The position numbers and the translations under genes were made by a program. 64,000 nucleotides of DNA from Nitrospira sp. SG-bin1. GTDB lineage: Bacteria; Nitrospirota; Nitrospiria; Nitrospirales; Nitrospiraceae. A model generated the notes under the pieces. That model made no database searches. It was given only the letters and a program-made list of their open reading frames with translations, and was not told the origin of the DNA. The stretch is taken from the NCBI GenBank assembly GCA_002083365.1, contig LVWS01000007.1:62001-126000 (forward strand), given 5' to 3'. Positions 28,359-36,276 of the stretch are shown one piece after another (within the stretch, counting starts at the first letter, position 1; each line of letters begins with the position of its first letter).

Positions 28359-29693
28359 TCATTCTCCGTGACGGCTGCCATGGAGGAGTCCTTCCTTTTC
28401 TTCCCAAATGGAAATCACCGGGACGACCTTGACGGCCAAGACATAGAGCAGGACCGCCAACGCCAACGATCCGGCGATGATGGTCATTTCCACCCAGGAG
28501 GGAAAATAACTTCCCCAATTGAACGGCAAGCGGGGATAGGACAACGGCGGAACCAGGATCAACACGCGCTCGATGTACATGCCGATGTTGATGAGAACGC
28601 CGACGATCATGACGCCCAACGGCCAGCGGCGAAAGGTCGGGCTCGTCAGCGTGGCCAGCGGGATGAGGTAGATACAGGTCGCCATGAACCAAAAGGGCAC
28701 GGCAAAGGGGCCGCTCAACAACGCATCCACCACCCACATGTGATCCGGAATGTTCCCGTACCAGATGGTGAGCAATTCGGCGAAATACAGATAGGCCAGG
28801 CACAGCGTCGTCACGATCAGCAACTTGCCGATTTTGTCGAAATGCTCGAGCCCGATGTAGTCTTCAAGGCGATAGATCTTGCGAAGCACGTACAGGCCGA
28901 TCACGACCAATCCCACGCCGGAATGCACCGCCCCCACGACGAAATAGGGCGCGAAGATCGTGGAGTGCCATGCGGGAACCAGCGACACGCCGAAATCCCA
29001 TCCGACGATCGAATGGACGGACACCATCACCATGACGATCAACGGCGTGATGATCCGGAGGGCCGTTTCCAGGGCCTGCCATTGATTCTGCGTGCCGGTC
29101 CATCCGAGCGAGAGCACTCGGTACAGCGGTTTGCGCCAGCCGCCGATGCGCTCCCGCAGCAGCGCGAAATCGGGAATGAGCGGCAGATAGAGGTAGATGG
29201 TGCTGGCGGTTGCATAGGTGAAGACCGCGGTCGCATCCCACATGAGCGGCGACCGAAAATTCGGCCACAGCTCCCGCTGATTGGGGACGGGAATCAGGTA
29301 GTACCAGCGCCAGACGCGCCCCAGATGGAAGAAGACGAACAAGGTGGCGATCACCAATGAAATAAACGTCATCAATTCGGCGATCCGTGTGACCGGTCTG
29401 CGCCATTCCGCGTTGGTAAGGCGCAGTACGCCTGAGATGAACGTGCCTGAGTGGCTTGCGCCCACCCAGAAGATGAACGACGCGATATAGACCGCCCAAA
29501 AGATCGGCGGATGCATATTGGTTTGTCCGATGCCGGTTTGGACTTGATAGGCCCATGCGCCCGCGCCGGCCGCCACAAGACAGGCCAGCGCCGCGACCAA
29601 GAGAAAGTAGGTCCAATGGGTCCCGAGCAGGGGCGCCAATAGATCGTGATTGATCTTCGGAATTTGTTCCCAATGTCTTTTCTCTCGTTCCAT
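28359..29693 (-). CDS. NrfD/PsrC-family membrane subunit (ActC-like)
   Basis: The product has 444 residues. The start at 29693 follows a weak CCGAAG and sits 11 bases after the iron-sulfur gene. About ten transmembrane helices are visible. Characteristic segments are PPIFWAVYIASFIFWVGASHSGTFIS, LGRVWRWYYLIPVPNQRELWPNFRSPL and HSIVGWDFGVSLVPAWHSTIFAPYFVVGA. NrfD-like subunits of ACIII and polysulfide reductase hold the quinol-binding site and may take part in proton movement. The His, Asp and Glu residues in the helices fit that role. Only one NrfD-like gene is present, whereas classical ACIII has two (ActC and ActF). Confidence 0.92.
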   Translation of the reverse strand: MEREKRHWEQIPKINHDLLAPLLGTHWTYFLLVAALACLVAAGAGAWAYQVQTGIGQTNMHPPIFWAVYIASFIFWVGASHSGTFISGVLRLTNAEWRRPVTRIAELMTFISLVIATLFVFFHLGRVWRWYYLIPVPNQRELWPNFRSPLMWDATAVFTYATASTIYLYLPLIPDFALLRERIGGWRKPLYRVLSLGWTGTQNQWQALETALRIITPLIVMVMVSVHSIVGWDFGVSLVPAWHSTIFAPYFVVGAVHSGVGLVVIGLYVLRKIYRLEDYIGLEHFDKIGKLLIVTTLCLAYLYFAELLTIWYGNIPDHMWVVDALLSGPFAVPFWFMATCIYLIPLATLTSPTFRRWPLGVMIVGVLINIGMYIERVLILVPPLSYPRLPFNWGSYFPSWVEMTIIAGSLALAVLLYVLAVKVVPVISIWEEKEGLLHGSRHGE

Positions 29694-29704
29694 CTTCGGA
29701 TGTC

Positions 29705-30412
29705 TTATGTCAGCCGTTTCAAATAGGTGATGGCCGGATGCGTCCCGAGCGATTCGAGCAGATGAAAGGCGCGGTCTCGGCGCGCCAATTTCGAGACACG
29801 GCTGTCGGGATCGTTGCGGTCGCCGAACACCAATGCCGAGGTGGGACAGGTCTGCACGCAGGCCGGAAGGATGTCTCCGTCGCGGACCGGCCGGCCTTCT
29901 TTTTCCGCCTGCTCTTTGCCTTGCCGGATGCGCTGCACGCAAAACGTGCATTTTTCCATGATGCCGTTCTGCCGTACCGTCACGTCGGGGTTGAGCTGTT
30001 CCGCAAGCGGTTCATCCCAGTGCGGGTCGAACCAGTTGAACTGCCGCGCCGTGTAGGGACAATTGTTGCCGCAATAGCGGACCCCGATACAGCGATTGTA
30101 GACCTGCGCATTCAGCCCCTCAGGAGTGTGGTACGAAGCGTACACGGGACAGACCGGCTCGCAAGGGGCATCATCGCAATGTTGGCAGAGCACCGGCATG
30201 AATCGAGCCTGGACGTTGGGGTACTCCCCTTCCCAGTAACGCTCCACCCTGATCCAATTGATCGCACGGCCCTGTGCCGCCTCGTCTTCTCCCGAAATGC
30301 GAATGTTGTTCTCCGCATGACAAGCCACGACACAGGCTTCGCAGCCGGTGCAGCGATCGAGATCGATGACCATCTCCCATTTATGGGGTTTATTATTTTG
30401 TGAATCGCTCAT
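29705..30412 (-). CDS. Iron-sulfur electron-transfer subunit (C-terminal half of ActB as a separate protein)
   Basis: The product has 235 residues. Cysteine groups are CTGCEACVVAC (21-31), CQHCDDAPCEPVC, RCIGVRYCGNNCPY and CTFCVQR with CVQTCP. Three groups supply four Cys each. The third has Val where the second Cys would be, leaving three Cys and predicting a [3Fe-4S] cluster, so the set is three [4Fe-4S] and one [3Fe-4S], as in ActB. The sequence CGNNCPYTARQFNW is typical of ACIII/PsrB-type proteins. No signal peptide is present; export would depend on pairing with the Tat-bearing partner encoded just upstream. It should carry electrons from the NrfD-like subunit towards the cytochromes. 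Confidence 0.92.
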   Translation of the reverse strand: MSDSQNNKPHKWEMVIDLDRCTGCEACVVACHAENNIRISGEDEAAQGRAINWIRVERYWEGEYPNVQARFMPVLCQHCDDAPCEPVCPVYASYHTPEGLNAQVYNRCIGVRYCGNNCPYTARQFNWFDPHWDEPLAEQLNPDVTVRQNGIMEKCTFCVQRIRQGKEQAEKEGRPVRDGDILPACVQTCPTSALVFGDRNDPDSRVSKLARRDRAFHLLESLGTHPAITYLKRLT

Positions 30413-30433
30413 ATGACCTCTCTGTTGTCACTC

Positions 30434-30467
30434 GTCGTTCGTCTCTCGTATCTAGCAAGCGAACGAC
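30434..30467. repeat. 8-bp inverted repeat between the ActB-half genes
   Basis: GTCGTTCG at 30434-30441 pairs exactly with CGAACGAC at 30460-30467. A CGTATCT/AGATACG pair (30447-30453 and 30475-30481) interleaves with it. The element lies in the 72-base gap between the MopB-like and iron-sulfur genes and adjoins two copies of the ACGCTTCACG motif (30466-30475 and 30480-30489). It is a possible translational or transcript-stability signal. Confidence 0.5.
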
Positions 30468-30484
30468 GCTTCACGAGATACGCT

Positions 30485-32671
30485 TCACGCTCCATGTCGC
30501 CGTTCAACCGTGATCAAGTCGCTCTGTTCCATCGCGGGTTGTTCGAGCGTCACCAGACGTCCTTTTTTTCCGGTGGACTCGATGCGAACCCTGGTGGCGC
30601 CCGCTGCCAAAGTTCCGGTCACCGTGTCCAGGGCCGGGGCCAGCAATCCCACAGGGTTCACACCGCGGTGCTTCGCGTACCGACCATAGCTCGAATGCCC
30701 CTGTCCGAGTGGCATGGCCACGACATCCGGGCGGATGCCCGGAAAGAGAACGACCGGCGCGGTGAGCGATCCGACTGGCGAAATTACCCGCACGAGATCG
30801 CCTTGGCCGATGCCCAGCTCCTTCGCTGTCGCGGGATTGACTTCCACCCAAGAGCCCCACACCACGGTCGTCAACGTGTCGGGTAATTCTTGTAGCCATG
30901 GCCGATTGGCTCCTTCGCCATGGCCGACAGCCATCGAGGGATAGGGATGGAGAACGAATGGAAATTCGCGCTCTTCGCCGGAAAACCGCGCCGTCTCGAA
31001 CCCTCGCGAGGGAACGAAGCTCGGTGGTCGCGCGCTTCTGTTCGATTCCGGCCACCATCCTCCTAGCTGAAGATGATCGATCCAAGCCCTCTCGAACCAA
31101 TCGGGCGCCTCTTCGTGAGGCTTCCCTGCAAGAAACGTTTTCCACCGTTCGCGCAGCAAATCGTGGAACGTCCCTGCGTGAGCGTGACCAAGATTCAGCC
31201 GGCGACCCACATCCAGAATCGTGTCGCCGATCTGTCTGGTGTCATACAACGGCATGACAGCCGGCTGCGACAATCCAATCGCCTGTGTGTCGGTCTCGAC
31301 GACATGGTCGCCCCAGGACTCCAGCGCGTCCCGATCCGGCAGGAGGAGATCGGCCCACTCGGTGGACTCATCGAGGAATGAACTGAAGCTCACGATGAAC
31401 GAGGCACGCTCGAACAATGGCTTGATCGGGATCGACGGCGGCATCGTGAAGACCGGATTGCACCCGTACAGCATGAGTACGGGCTGCGAGCCGGCTTTCT
31501 CCTGCTCGCTGACCAACTCGAATACCGTACGTTCGGTCAACCAGGGAATCGAACGACCGGGATGATCGCGCCGAAAGCCACGTGCCACGGACTCCCGGCC
31601 CAAACTCTCGATCAGCGCATTCAAGCCGTTGATCGCGATCAGCGAGACCGTGCCGTTCGTCTGAGCGCAGCTCGTGCCGCCTCCGATGGCGAGCGGGGCC
31701 CGCGCGGACGCGAAGTCACGAGCCAGACGATCGATCACGTCTCGCGAGAGGCCCGTGGCGCTCTCCACCTCGCTCAGCCGAACAGAGCCATAAAACTTGT
31801 GAAATCGGTCGAGCGCCTTCCCTGCCGACATGGGTCGATGCGTATCGAGAATGATCCGCCCGATGCCCAGGGCGAGCACCCCTTCCGTGCCAGGTCGAAT
31901 GGGAAGCCATTGGTCCGCATTCGCGGCTGTCAGCGACATCCGTGGCTCGATATGGATGTACCGGCCACGTACCGTCGAGCGCCCCTGCCGCATCCGGCCG
32001 AAGGCGATCCCCATGGCGACCGGTGACAGCCAGTGTTCGAGAAAAGGAGCACCGAAAGAAAGCAGATAATCCGCCTCGGCCAGGTCGTAAAACGGCACGA
32101 CGTCGGAACCCATGCTCTCTCGCCATGCGGCATGCAAAGGCAATTCGGCATCCGGAGCATAGAAGTAGAGCGTGCCTCCCACGGAATCCATAAAGTCGGA
32201 CAACAATCGGGCAAGGGTTCCGGATAGAGGCCGCGTCACCATCAGCGGCGGAACTGGCGAATCTTGCAATGCCTGCGCACAACGACGCAGGCCTTCTTCC
32301 CACTCTATCGGAACGAACGTTCCCTCACCTCGACGGCCCTCTCGTTGAAACGGTCGCCTGAGCCGATCGGGGTTGTAGAGACCTTGCAACGAGGCTTGTC
32401 CCCTTGCGCACAGCTTCCCGCGATTCAACGGATGGTCGGGATTGCCTTCGATTTTCTTGGCTCGGCCTTCACGAACCCGAATGATCGTCCCGCATCCGGC
32501 GGAACACTCACGGCAAGTCGAGGCATACCAATCGGCGACTCCCGGCACGATCTCGTCGTCGGGCAGAACGTACGGGACTAAGCGATGCATCTCGCGCTCG
32601 CAGCCGGGAAGCAGCGATCCTGCCGCGGCCAGACCAGCCGCCTTGAGGAAGGTACGTCGTCTTAGATCCAT
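30485..32671 (-). CDS. Tat-exported MopB-like subunit (N-terminal half of ActB as a separate protein)
   Basis: The product has 728 residues. The N-terminus has a Tat signal (LRRRTFLKAAGLAAAG) followed by LLPGC, a possible lipidation site. Residues about 50-90 hold CRECSAGC and RGKLCARGQ, the four-Cys [4Fe-4S] pattern of molybdopterin enzymes, then SLQGLYNPDRLRRPFQ. The MopB fold continues with GGGTSCAQTNGTVSLIAINGLNAL and DRDALESWGDHVVETD, and ends in a barrel domain. In characterised ACIII the equivalent ActB domain is described as lacking molybdenum, so a catalytic role is uncertain. It lies 114 bases after the pentahaem cytochrome gene. Alternative identities are PsrA/TtrA-like oxidoreductases, but the gene neighbourhood favours an ACIII-type assembly. 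Confidence 0.88.
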   Translation of the reverse strand: MDLRRRTFLKAAGLAAAGSLLPGCEREMHRLVPYVLPDDEIVPGVADWYASTCRECSAGCGTIIRVREGRAKKIEGNPDHPLNRGKLCARGQASLQGLYNPDRLRRPFQREGRRGEGTFVPIEWEEGLRRCAQALQDSPVPPLMVTRPLSGTLARLLSDFMDSVGGTLYFYAPDAELPLHAAWRESMGSDVVPFYDLAEADYLLSFGAPFLEHWLSPVAMGIAFGRMRQGRSTVRGRYIHIEPRMSLTAANADQWLPIRPGTEGVLALGIGRIILDTHRPMSAGKALDRFHKFYGSVRLSEVESATGLSRDVIDRLARDFASARAPLAIGGGTSCAQTNGTVSLIAINGLNALIESLGRESVARGFRRDHPGRSIPWLTERTVFELVSEQEKAGSQPVLMLYGCNPVFTMPPSIPIKPLFERASFIVSFSSFLDESTEWADLLLPDRDALESWGDHVVETDTQAIGLSQPAVMPLYDTRQIGDTILDVGRRLNLGHAHAGTFHDLLRERWKTFLAGKPHEEAPDWFERAWIDHLQLGGWWPESNRSARPPSFVPSRGFETARFSGEEREFPFVLHPYPSMAVGHGEGANRPWLQELPDTLTTVVWGSWVEVNPATAKELGIGQGDLVRVISPVGSLTAPVVLFPGIRPDVVAMPLGQGHSSYGRYAKHRGVNPVGLLAPALDTVTGTLAAGATRVRIESTGKKGRLVTLEQPAMEQSDLITVERRHGA

Positions 32672-32785
32672 CTCGTCTCTCGTCGTTCATGAAACGTATT
32701 GCTTAAGTCTGACATCAACGATCATTGCCATTGGTCCTAGGATTCCACCAAAGCGGAATGACCGTCCCTTCACGCTTCACGGTTC

Positions 32786-33310
32786 TTACTTGTGGCATGC
32801 CAAACAGTCCAAGGGTGCGCCACGCTGTTGATGACAAGTCAGACACCAACCCATTTCGTAACTCGCGGCGCGCGGAGTCCGTGACATGCGTTCCACGTGA
32901 CCATGGCAATCGGCGCACTGCAACCCGGTCCTCAGATGCATTTCATGCGTGAAATAAACAAAGTCCGGCAGCCGCTGCAGTCTCGTCCATGGTATCGGCT
33001 CTTGGCTGTCCCAGTACCTCGATAGTGTTTTGGCCTGCTCGTTTTCGTCGATCAGATTATGATGGCAGCTCATGCACAGTTGCACGGACGGCACCCCGGC
33101 CGTCGCGGAGACGGCGGCAAAACGATGGCAGTACAAACAATCCACTTGCAGTTGCCCGGCATGCCGCGCATGGCTGAACGCGACAGGCTGCATGTCCTGG
33201 CCGCTCGAGTCGGAGCTGCCGGCGGAATACAGGAAGCCCCCGCCGGCGGCTACCACACCGGTCAACAGCAGCACGAGCAGGGCTGGCATGATCGAGCAGT
33301 GACTCGTCAC
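32786..33310 (-). CDS. Membrane-anchored pentahaem cytochrome c (ActA-like)
   Basis: The product has 174 residues from a GTG at 33310; the ATG at 33289 is an alternative. A hydrophobic N-terminal helix (ALLVLLLTGVVAAGGGFLY) is an uncleaved anchor or signal. Five CxxCH haem sites are seen: CLYCH, CMSCH, CADCH, CLTCH and CLACH, the last two residues from the end. Extra His residues (SHARH, HEMHL) are available as distal ligands. Five haems and a single anchor match ActA of alternative complex III. It is the first gene of the seven-gene operon and would pass electrons in the periplasm. Confidence 0.9.
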   Translation of the reverse strand: MTSHCSIMPALLVLLLTGVVAAGGGFLYSAGSSDSSGQDMQPVAFSHARHAGQLQVDCLYCHRFAAVSATAGVPSVQLCMSCHHNLIDENEQAKTLSRYWDSQEPIPWTRLQRLPDFVYFTHEMHLRTGLQCADCHGHVERMSRTPRAASYEMGWCLTCHQQRGAPLDCLACHK

Positions 33311-33528
33311 ACCTGCGGAATTGCAAAGAACAGACCTACCACGGATGCCGTGGTGGCAAAGCCGAATGCGTCAAACAGGCGGACAACCTGTCCGCTTCTC
33401 AGACAAGCTATCCAATCAGATGAATCCGCAGAGGAGGGCGATTTTAAAGGAAACGGCAGCTCCCGGTTCTGCAATGCGGCCGAATTTTCAGTTCTCACCG
33501 GCTCCTGTGTCGAGCATGACCGGACCTC

Positions 33529-33957
33529 TCAGGCCGCCAGCTTGAAGAAGGTACTCGTAGATCCATCCCGCTTGTGCTCCTGGTACAGAAATACGAGCTT
33601 CCGCTTGTCGAACGTGTCGAACCATTCCTTCCATTCGACCTTCTTCAAGCGCTTTCCGCCGTAACCGGGAAAGTCGATGCGCAGCACGCCGGCACCGTCT
33701 CGCCCTTCAGTATCGCCGACGACCGATGGCCTGGCCTTTCGCGACTCGGCCCATTGCCGAATCACCTCGTGATTGCGCGTCGCCAACGACTGCCCCTTGC
33801 GGTCTTCATGGTCGTCCGGCGAATCGATCCATTTTGAATATTTTACATGCTTCGGCTTTGAACCTCTCGAACGGCCGGTACTTCTTTGACCGGTACTTCT
33901 GCCGCTGCGGGAACGGTTTGTTCGAGCCGCGCGTCGCGTGGTCCTTTGAGTCGGCAT
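33529..33957 (-). CDS. Small basic protein, conserved but uncharacterised
   Basis: The product has 142 residues. The start at 33957 follows GAGGAGG by 5 bases. The first 45 residues are extremely rich in Arg, Ser, Thr and Lys (RTTRRAARTNRSRSG...), suggesting nucleic-acid contact or disorder. The rest reads DSPDDHEDRKGQSLATRNHE, RQWAESRKARPSVVGDTEGRD and RIDFPGYGGKRLKKVEW, a pattern I recall from uncharacterised proteins in soil bacteria. It stands between the respiratory operon and the stress-gene block. There is no signal peptide. Confidence 0.7.
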   Translation of the reverse strand: MPTQRTTRRAARTNRSRSGRSTGQRSTGRSRGSKPKHVKYSKWIDSPDDHEDRKGQSLATRNHEVIRQWAESRKARPSVVGDTEGRDGAGVLRIDFPGYGGKRLKKVEWKEWFDTFDKRKLVFLYQEHKRDGSTSTFFKLAA

Positions 33958-34040
33958 ACGTCCCTCCTCTTGAGCCCACATCTCTACGGGTGAGCTGGAA
34001 GTCCCATCGATTCGATCCCCTTCGATTCCATCACACGGCC

Positions 34041-34838
34041 CTAGGCCGCCTTCTTGCCCGTTCCAGGCTCTGCCATGCGCCGATTGATCTCCGCCAGCAT
34101 GTCCGACGGAATGACGGCCGCCATGGCCGATTGAAGTTTATTTTTCCATCCGGTGACGATATCCCCTTCACCGCGCATCATGGCGTCGTAACCTTGTTTC
34201 GCCACCTCGGCCGGATCATCTTTCTTTCCTTGTCCGATCTTCGTGTCCTGCATGTCGGCCCGCTCGAAAAATTCCGTGTCGGTCGCACCGGGCATCAAGC
34301 ACGTCACGGTCGCTCCCGTATCTTTGAGTTCATGCCGCAACGCAAATGAGAATGAATCGAGAAAGGCCTTCGTCCCGTGGTAGACCGCCTGGTACGTGCC
34401 GGGTATGAACCCGGCGATGGAGCCGACGATCAGGATGCGCCCTTTCCGCCTGACCCTCATCTCTCGCCCGACCTTCTGAATCAAGTAGATGGTGCCGGTG
34501 ATGTTCGTATCGAGGACGTGCCTCGCTTCAGTGAAGTCCTGATCGAGAAATGCTCCCCCTAGTCCATGCCCCGCGTTGGCCATGAGCACGTCGATCGGAC
34601 GGCCATTCGCCGCGTTGTAGAATCGATCGACGCCTTCGACGGTGGAAAGATCCGCTTCGACGGCTTCCACCATTCCGCCGATTTCTCGGAGCTTGTCGGC
34701 AGCCTCGTGAACGGCCGCCTCATCTGCGGCAATGAGCAGATCGAATCCGTCTTCCGCGCAGCGCTTAGCGAGTTCGTATCCGATACCGGTGGATGCACCG
34801 GTCACCAGCGCGAAACCCTGGTTTGGTTGTGCAGTCAT
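34041..34838 (-). CDS. Short-chain dehydrogenase/reductase, first of two paralogues
   Basis: The product has 265 residues, with AAGGA nine bases before the ATG at 34838. It has the classical SDR features: cofactor motif TGASTGIG, NAGHGLGG after the fourth strand, SIAGFIPGTYQAVYHGTKAFL containing catalytic Ser, Tyr and Lys (YHGTK), and CLMPGATDTEFF. It is a cytoplasmic NAD(P)-dependent oxidoreductase of unknown substrate. It is closely similar throughout to the product of 38550-39383. The C-terminal part (MMRGEGDIVTGWKNKLQSA) is shared by both. Confidence 0.9.
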   Translation of the reverse strand: MTAQPNQGFALVTGASTGIGYELAKRCAEDGFDLLIAADEAAVHEAADKLREIGGMVEAVEADLSTVEGVDRFYNAANGRPIDVLMANAGHGLGGAFLDQDFTEARHVLDTNITGTIYLIQKVGREMRVRRKGRILIVGSIAGFIPGTYQAVYHGTKAFLDSFSFALRHELKDTGATVTCLMPGATDTEFFERADMQDTKIGQGKKDDPAEVAKQGYDAMMRGEGDIVTGWKNKLQSAMAAVIPSDMLAEINRRMAEPGTGKKAA

Positions 34839-34898
34839 ACATCTTTTCCTTGTCCGCGACACCGCCGGATCCAAGGGTCGTGAACAACAACTTATAGA

Positions 34899-35429
34899 TT
34901 ATCCAGTCGGCTTCTTGGACCCTACCCTTTGACCTCTTTCGTGCCCGGATATCAAGCATTCCTCGGCAGGCCAGCCGAACTGTTCCCACATCGCCAGCTT
35001 GTTCCACTCTTTGATGAACTCGACCAGTTTTCCGTTTTCCACCCGAAACAAGGCACAAGCGGTCCATCGCGACTTTTTCCCGGTGGGAGGGATGCCCTGA
35101 TGTGGTTCACCGCCGTGCGTCCCCTGAGCCGTATATCGCATGCATACTCGATCGTCCTTCGCGAACAGGACGTCGAAACTGACGAGGTGTAAGTCGTTCA
35201 CCTGCTTCATGAGACGGCCATGGTCGTCGGCATACTCTTCCAGGGTATGGAGGTCCGGGAACGTCGTTGGAGCGATAAAGCGGTTGTTGGCAGCGCACAA
35301 GTGCGCCACCGCTTGAGCACTCGCCCGGTTCGGGTCATAGGCGATTCCCATGTACTCTTTCACCAGATCGATATTCTTCCGTTCCTCGGCGCTATAGATC
35401 TCTGTCCCCATCGATCGTGGATGCATCAT
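34899..35429 (-). CDS. SnoaL-like (NTF2-fold) ester-cyclase-family protein
   Basis: The product has 176 residues with AGGAAG just before the ATG. An initial helix (AEERKNIDLVKEYMGIAYDP) is followed by NNRFIAPTTFPDLHTLEEYADDHGRL and DRVCMRYTAQGTHGG. It closes with CALFRVENGKLVEFIKEWNKLAMWEQFG, the cone-shaped NTF2-like fold of SnoaL/ester cyclase proteins. The function in such orphan settings is unknown; members bind small hydrophobic ligands. It lies 60 bases upstream of the SDR gene on the same strand, so they may be co-expressed. Confidence 0.82.
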   Translation of the reverse strand: MMHPRSMGTEIYSAEERKNIDLVKEYMGIAYDPNRASAQAVAHLCAANNRFIAPTTFPDLHTLEEYADDHGRLMKQVNDLHLVSFDVLFAKDDRVCMRYTAQGTHGGEPHQGIPPTGKKSRWTACALFRVENGKLVEFIKEWNKLAMWEQFGWPAEECLISGHERGQRVGSKKPTG

Positions 35430-35510
35430 GTTCTTCCTGCACGATCATGCATGATGACTCCTCACGGCCGGCCGGCTCCCGACCACAAGGTAGGGAGCCA
35501 GCGCACGGCC

Positions 35511-36011
35511 TTAACGATTCGTGGAAGCTTGGGCCAGGATGGATCGCCCGGCCATGGCAGCCTGTAATGCTTCCAACATGGCCTTCGGTGAAGCATCTCC
35601 CGCTCGCATCAAACTGAGATATCGGTCCTGTGCCAACGAAAAGAATTCCGGTTGACGCTCCGCTGACACTCCCAGCAGCGTCGCCAACGAGACCAGATGT
35701 TCCCCATACCCTTGCGCCATCTCCTGTGCGAGATGATCAAAATTGATGCTTGCAAACACGGTCGCCCGGTCTTCTTTGACGATCATCCCGTTGTTCGTGC
35801 AGCCGGATGTTCCGCTGCTGATCGCGAACGGTTGGGAAGGCACGTTCGATGTGGATCCAAGGTGCTGCATGATAATGGACTTGGGTTCTCTGTCGAACAA
35901 CATCTTCCCAAGCCCACAGCCGGGACCGTCTCCCCACGCAGCGAGGCCGATTCCTGCCTGGGAGCAAAGAGCCACACACGCAAAGCCGACGACGGCGGTC
36001 TTGAACTTCAT
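35511..36011 (-). CDS. DUF3015-family exported protein
   Basis: The product has 166 residues. The start at 36011 is preceded by CAGGAGGG. A signal peptide ends near GIGLAAWG. The mature protein begins with GPGCGLGKMLF and continues with FAISSGTSGCTNNGMIV, the conserved Cys and Gly pattern of DUF3015. A helical C-terminal half includes DHLAQEMAQGYGEHLVSLATLLGV. It is probably periplasmic and its function is unknown. The long upstream gap (36012-36276) should carry its promoter; it contains GCTAGTCC and CTAGGGGG palindromic elements. Confidence 0.85.
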   Translation of the reverse strand: MKFKTAVVGFACVALCSQAGIGLAAWGDGPGCGLGKMLFDREPKSIIMQHLGSTSNVPSQPFAISSGTSGCTNNGMIVKEDRATVFASINFDHLAQEMAQGYGEHLVSLATLLGVSAERQPEFFSLAQDRYLSLMRAGDASPKAMLEALQAAMAGRSILAQASTNR

Positions 36012-36276
36012 GAATCCCTCCTGGTTTATGGTGTCCACCACACAAGCTTCTCCATCGAGAAGTCCATACGCGCGTTCTCAAGCTAGTCCGCGGAGGGACG
36101 TTTTTGACCTAGCGCACCCCCTAGTTAGATGACTGAATGCATTCGCTTTTTACATGTGTATTACATGCCTTCATGTATTACGCGTGACGCAAGTGCAAGG
36201 AGCACCCTGAATAGTCTGAACGGGCGGGAGGTGTGGGAGCTTTCTAAACGAACGTCGCATGCCATACGCCATCGGC

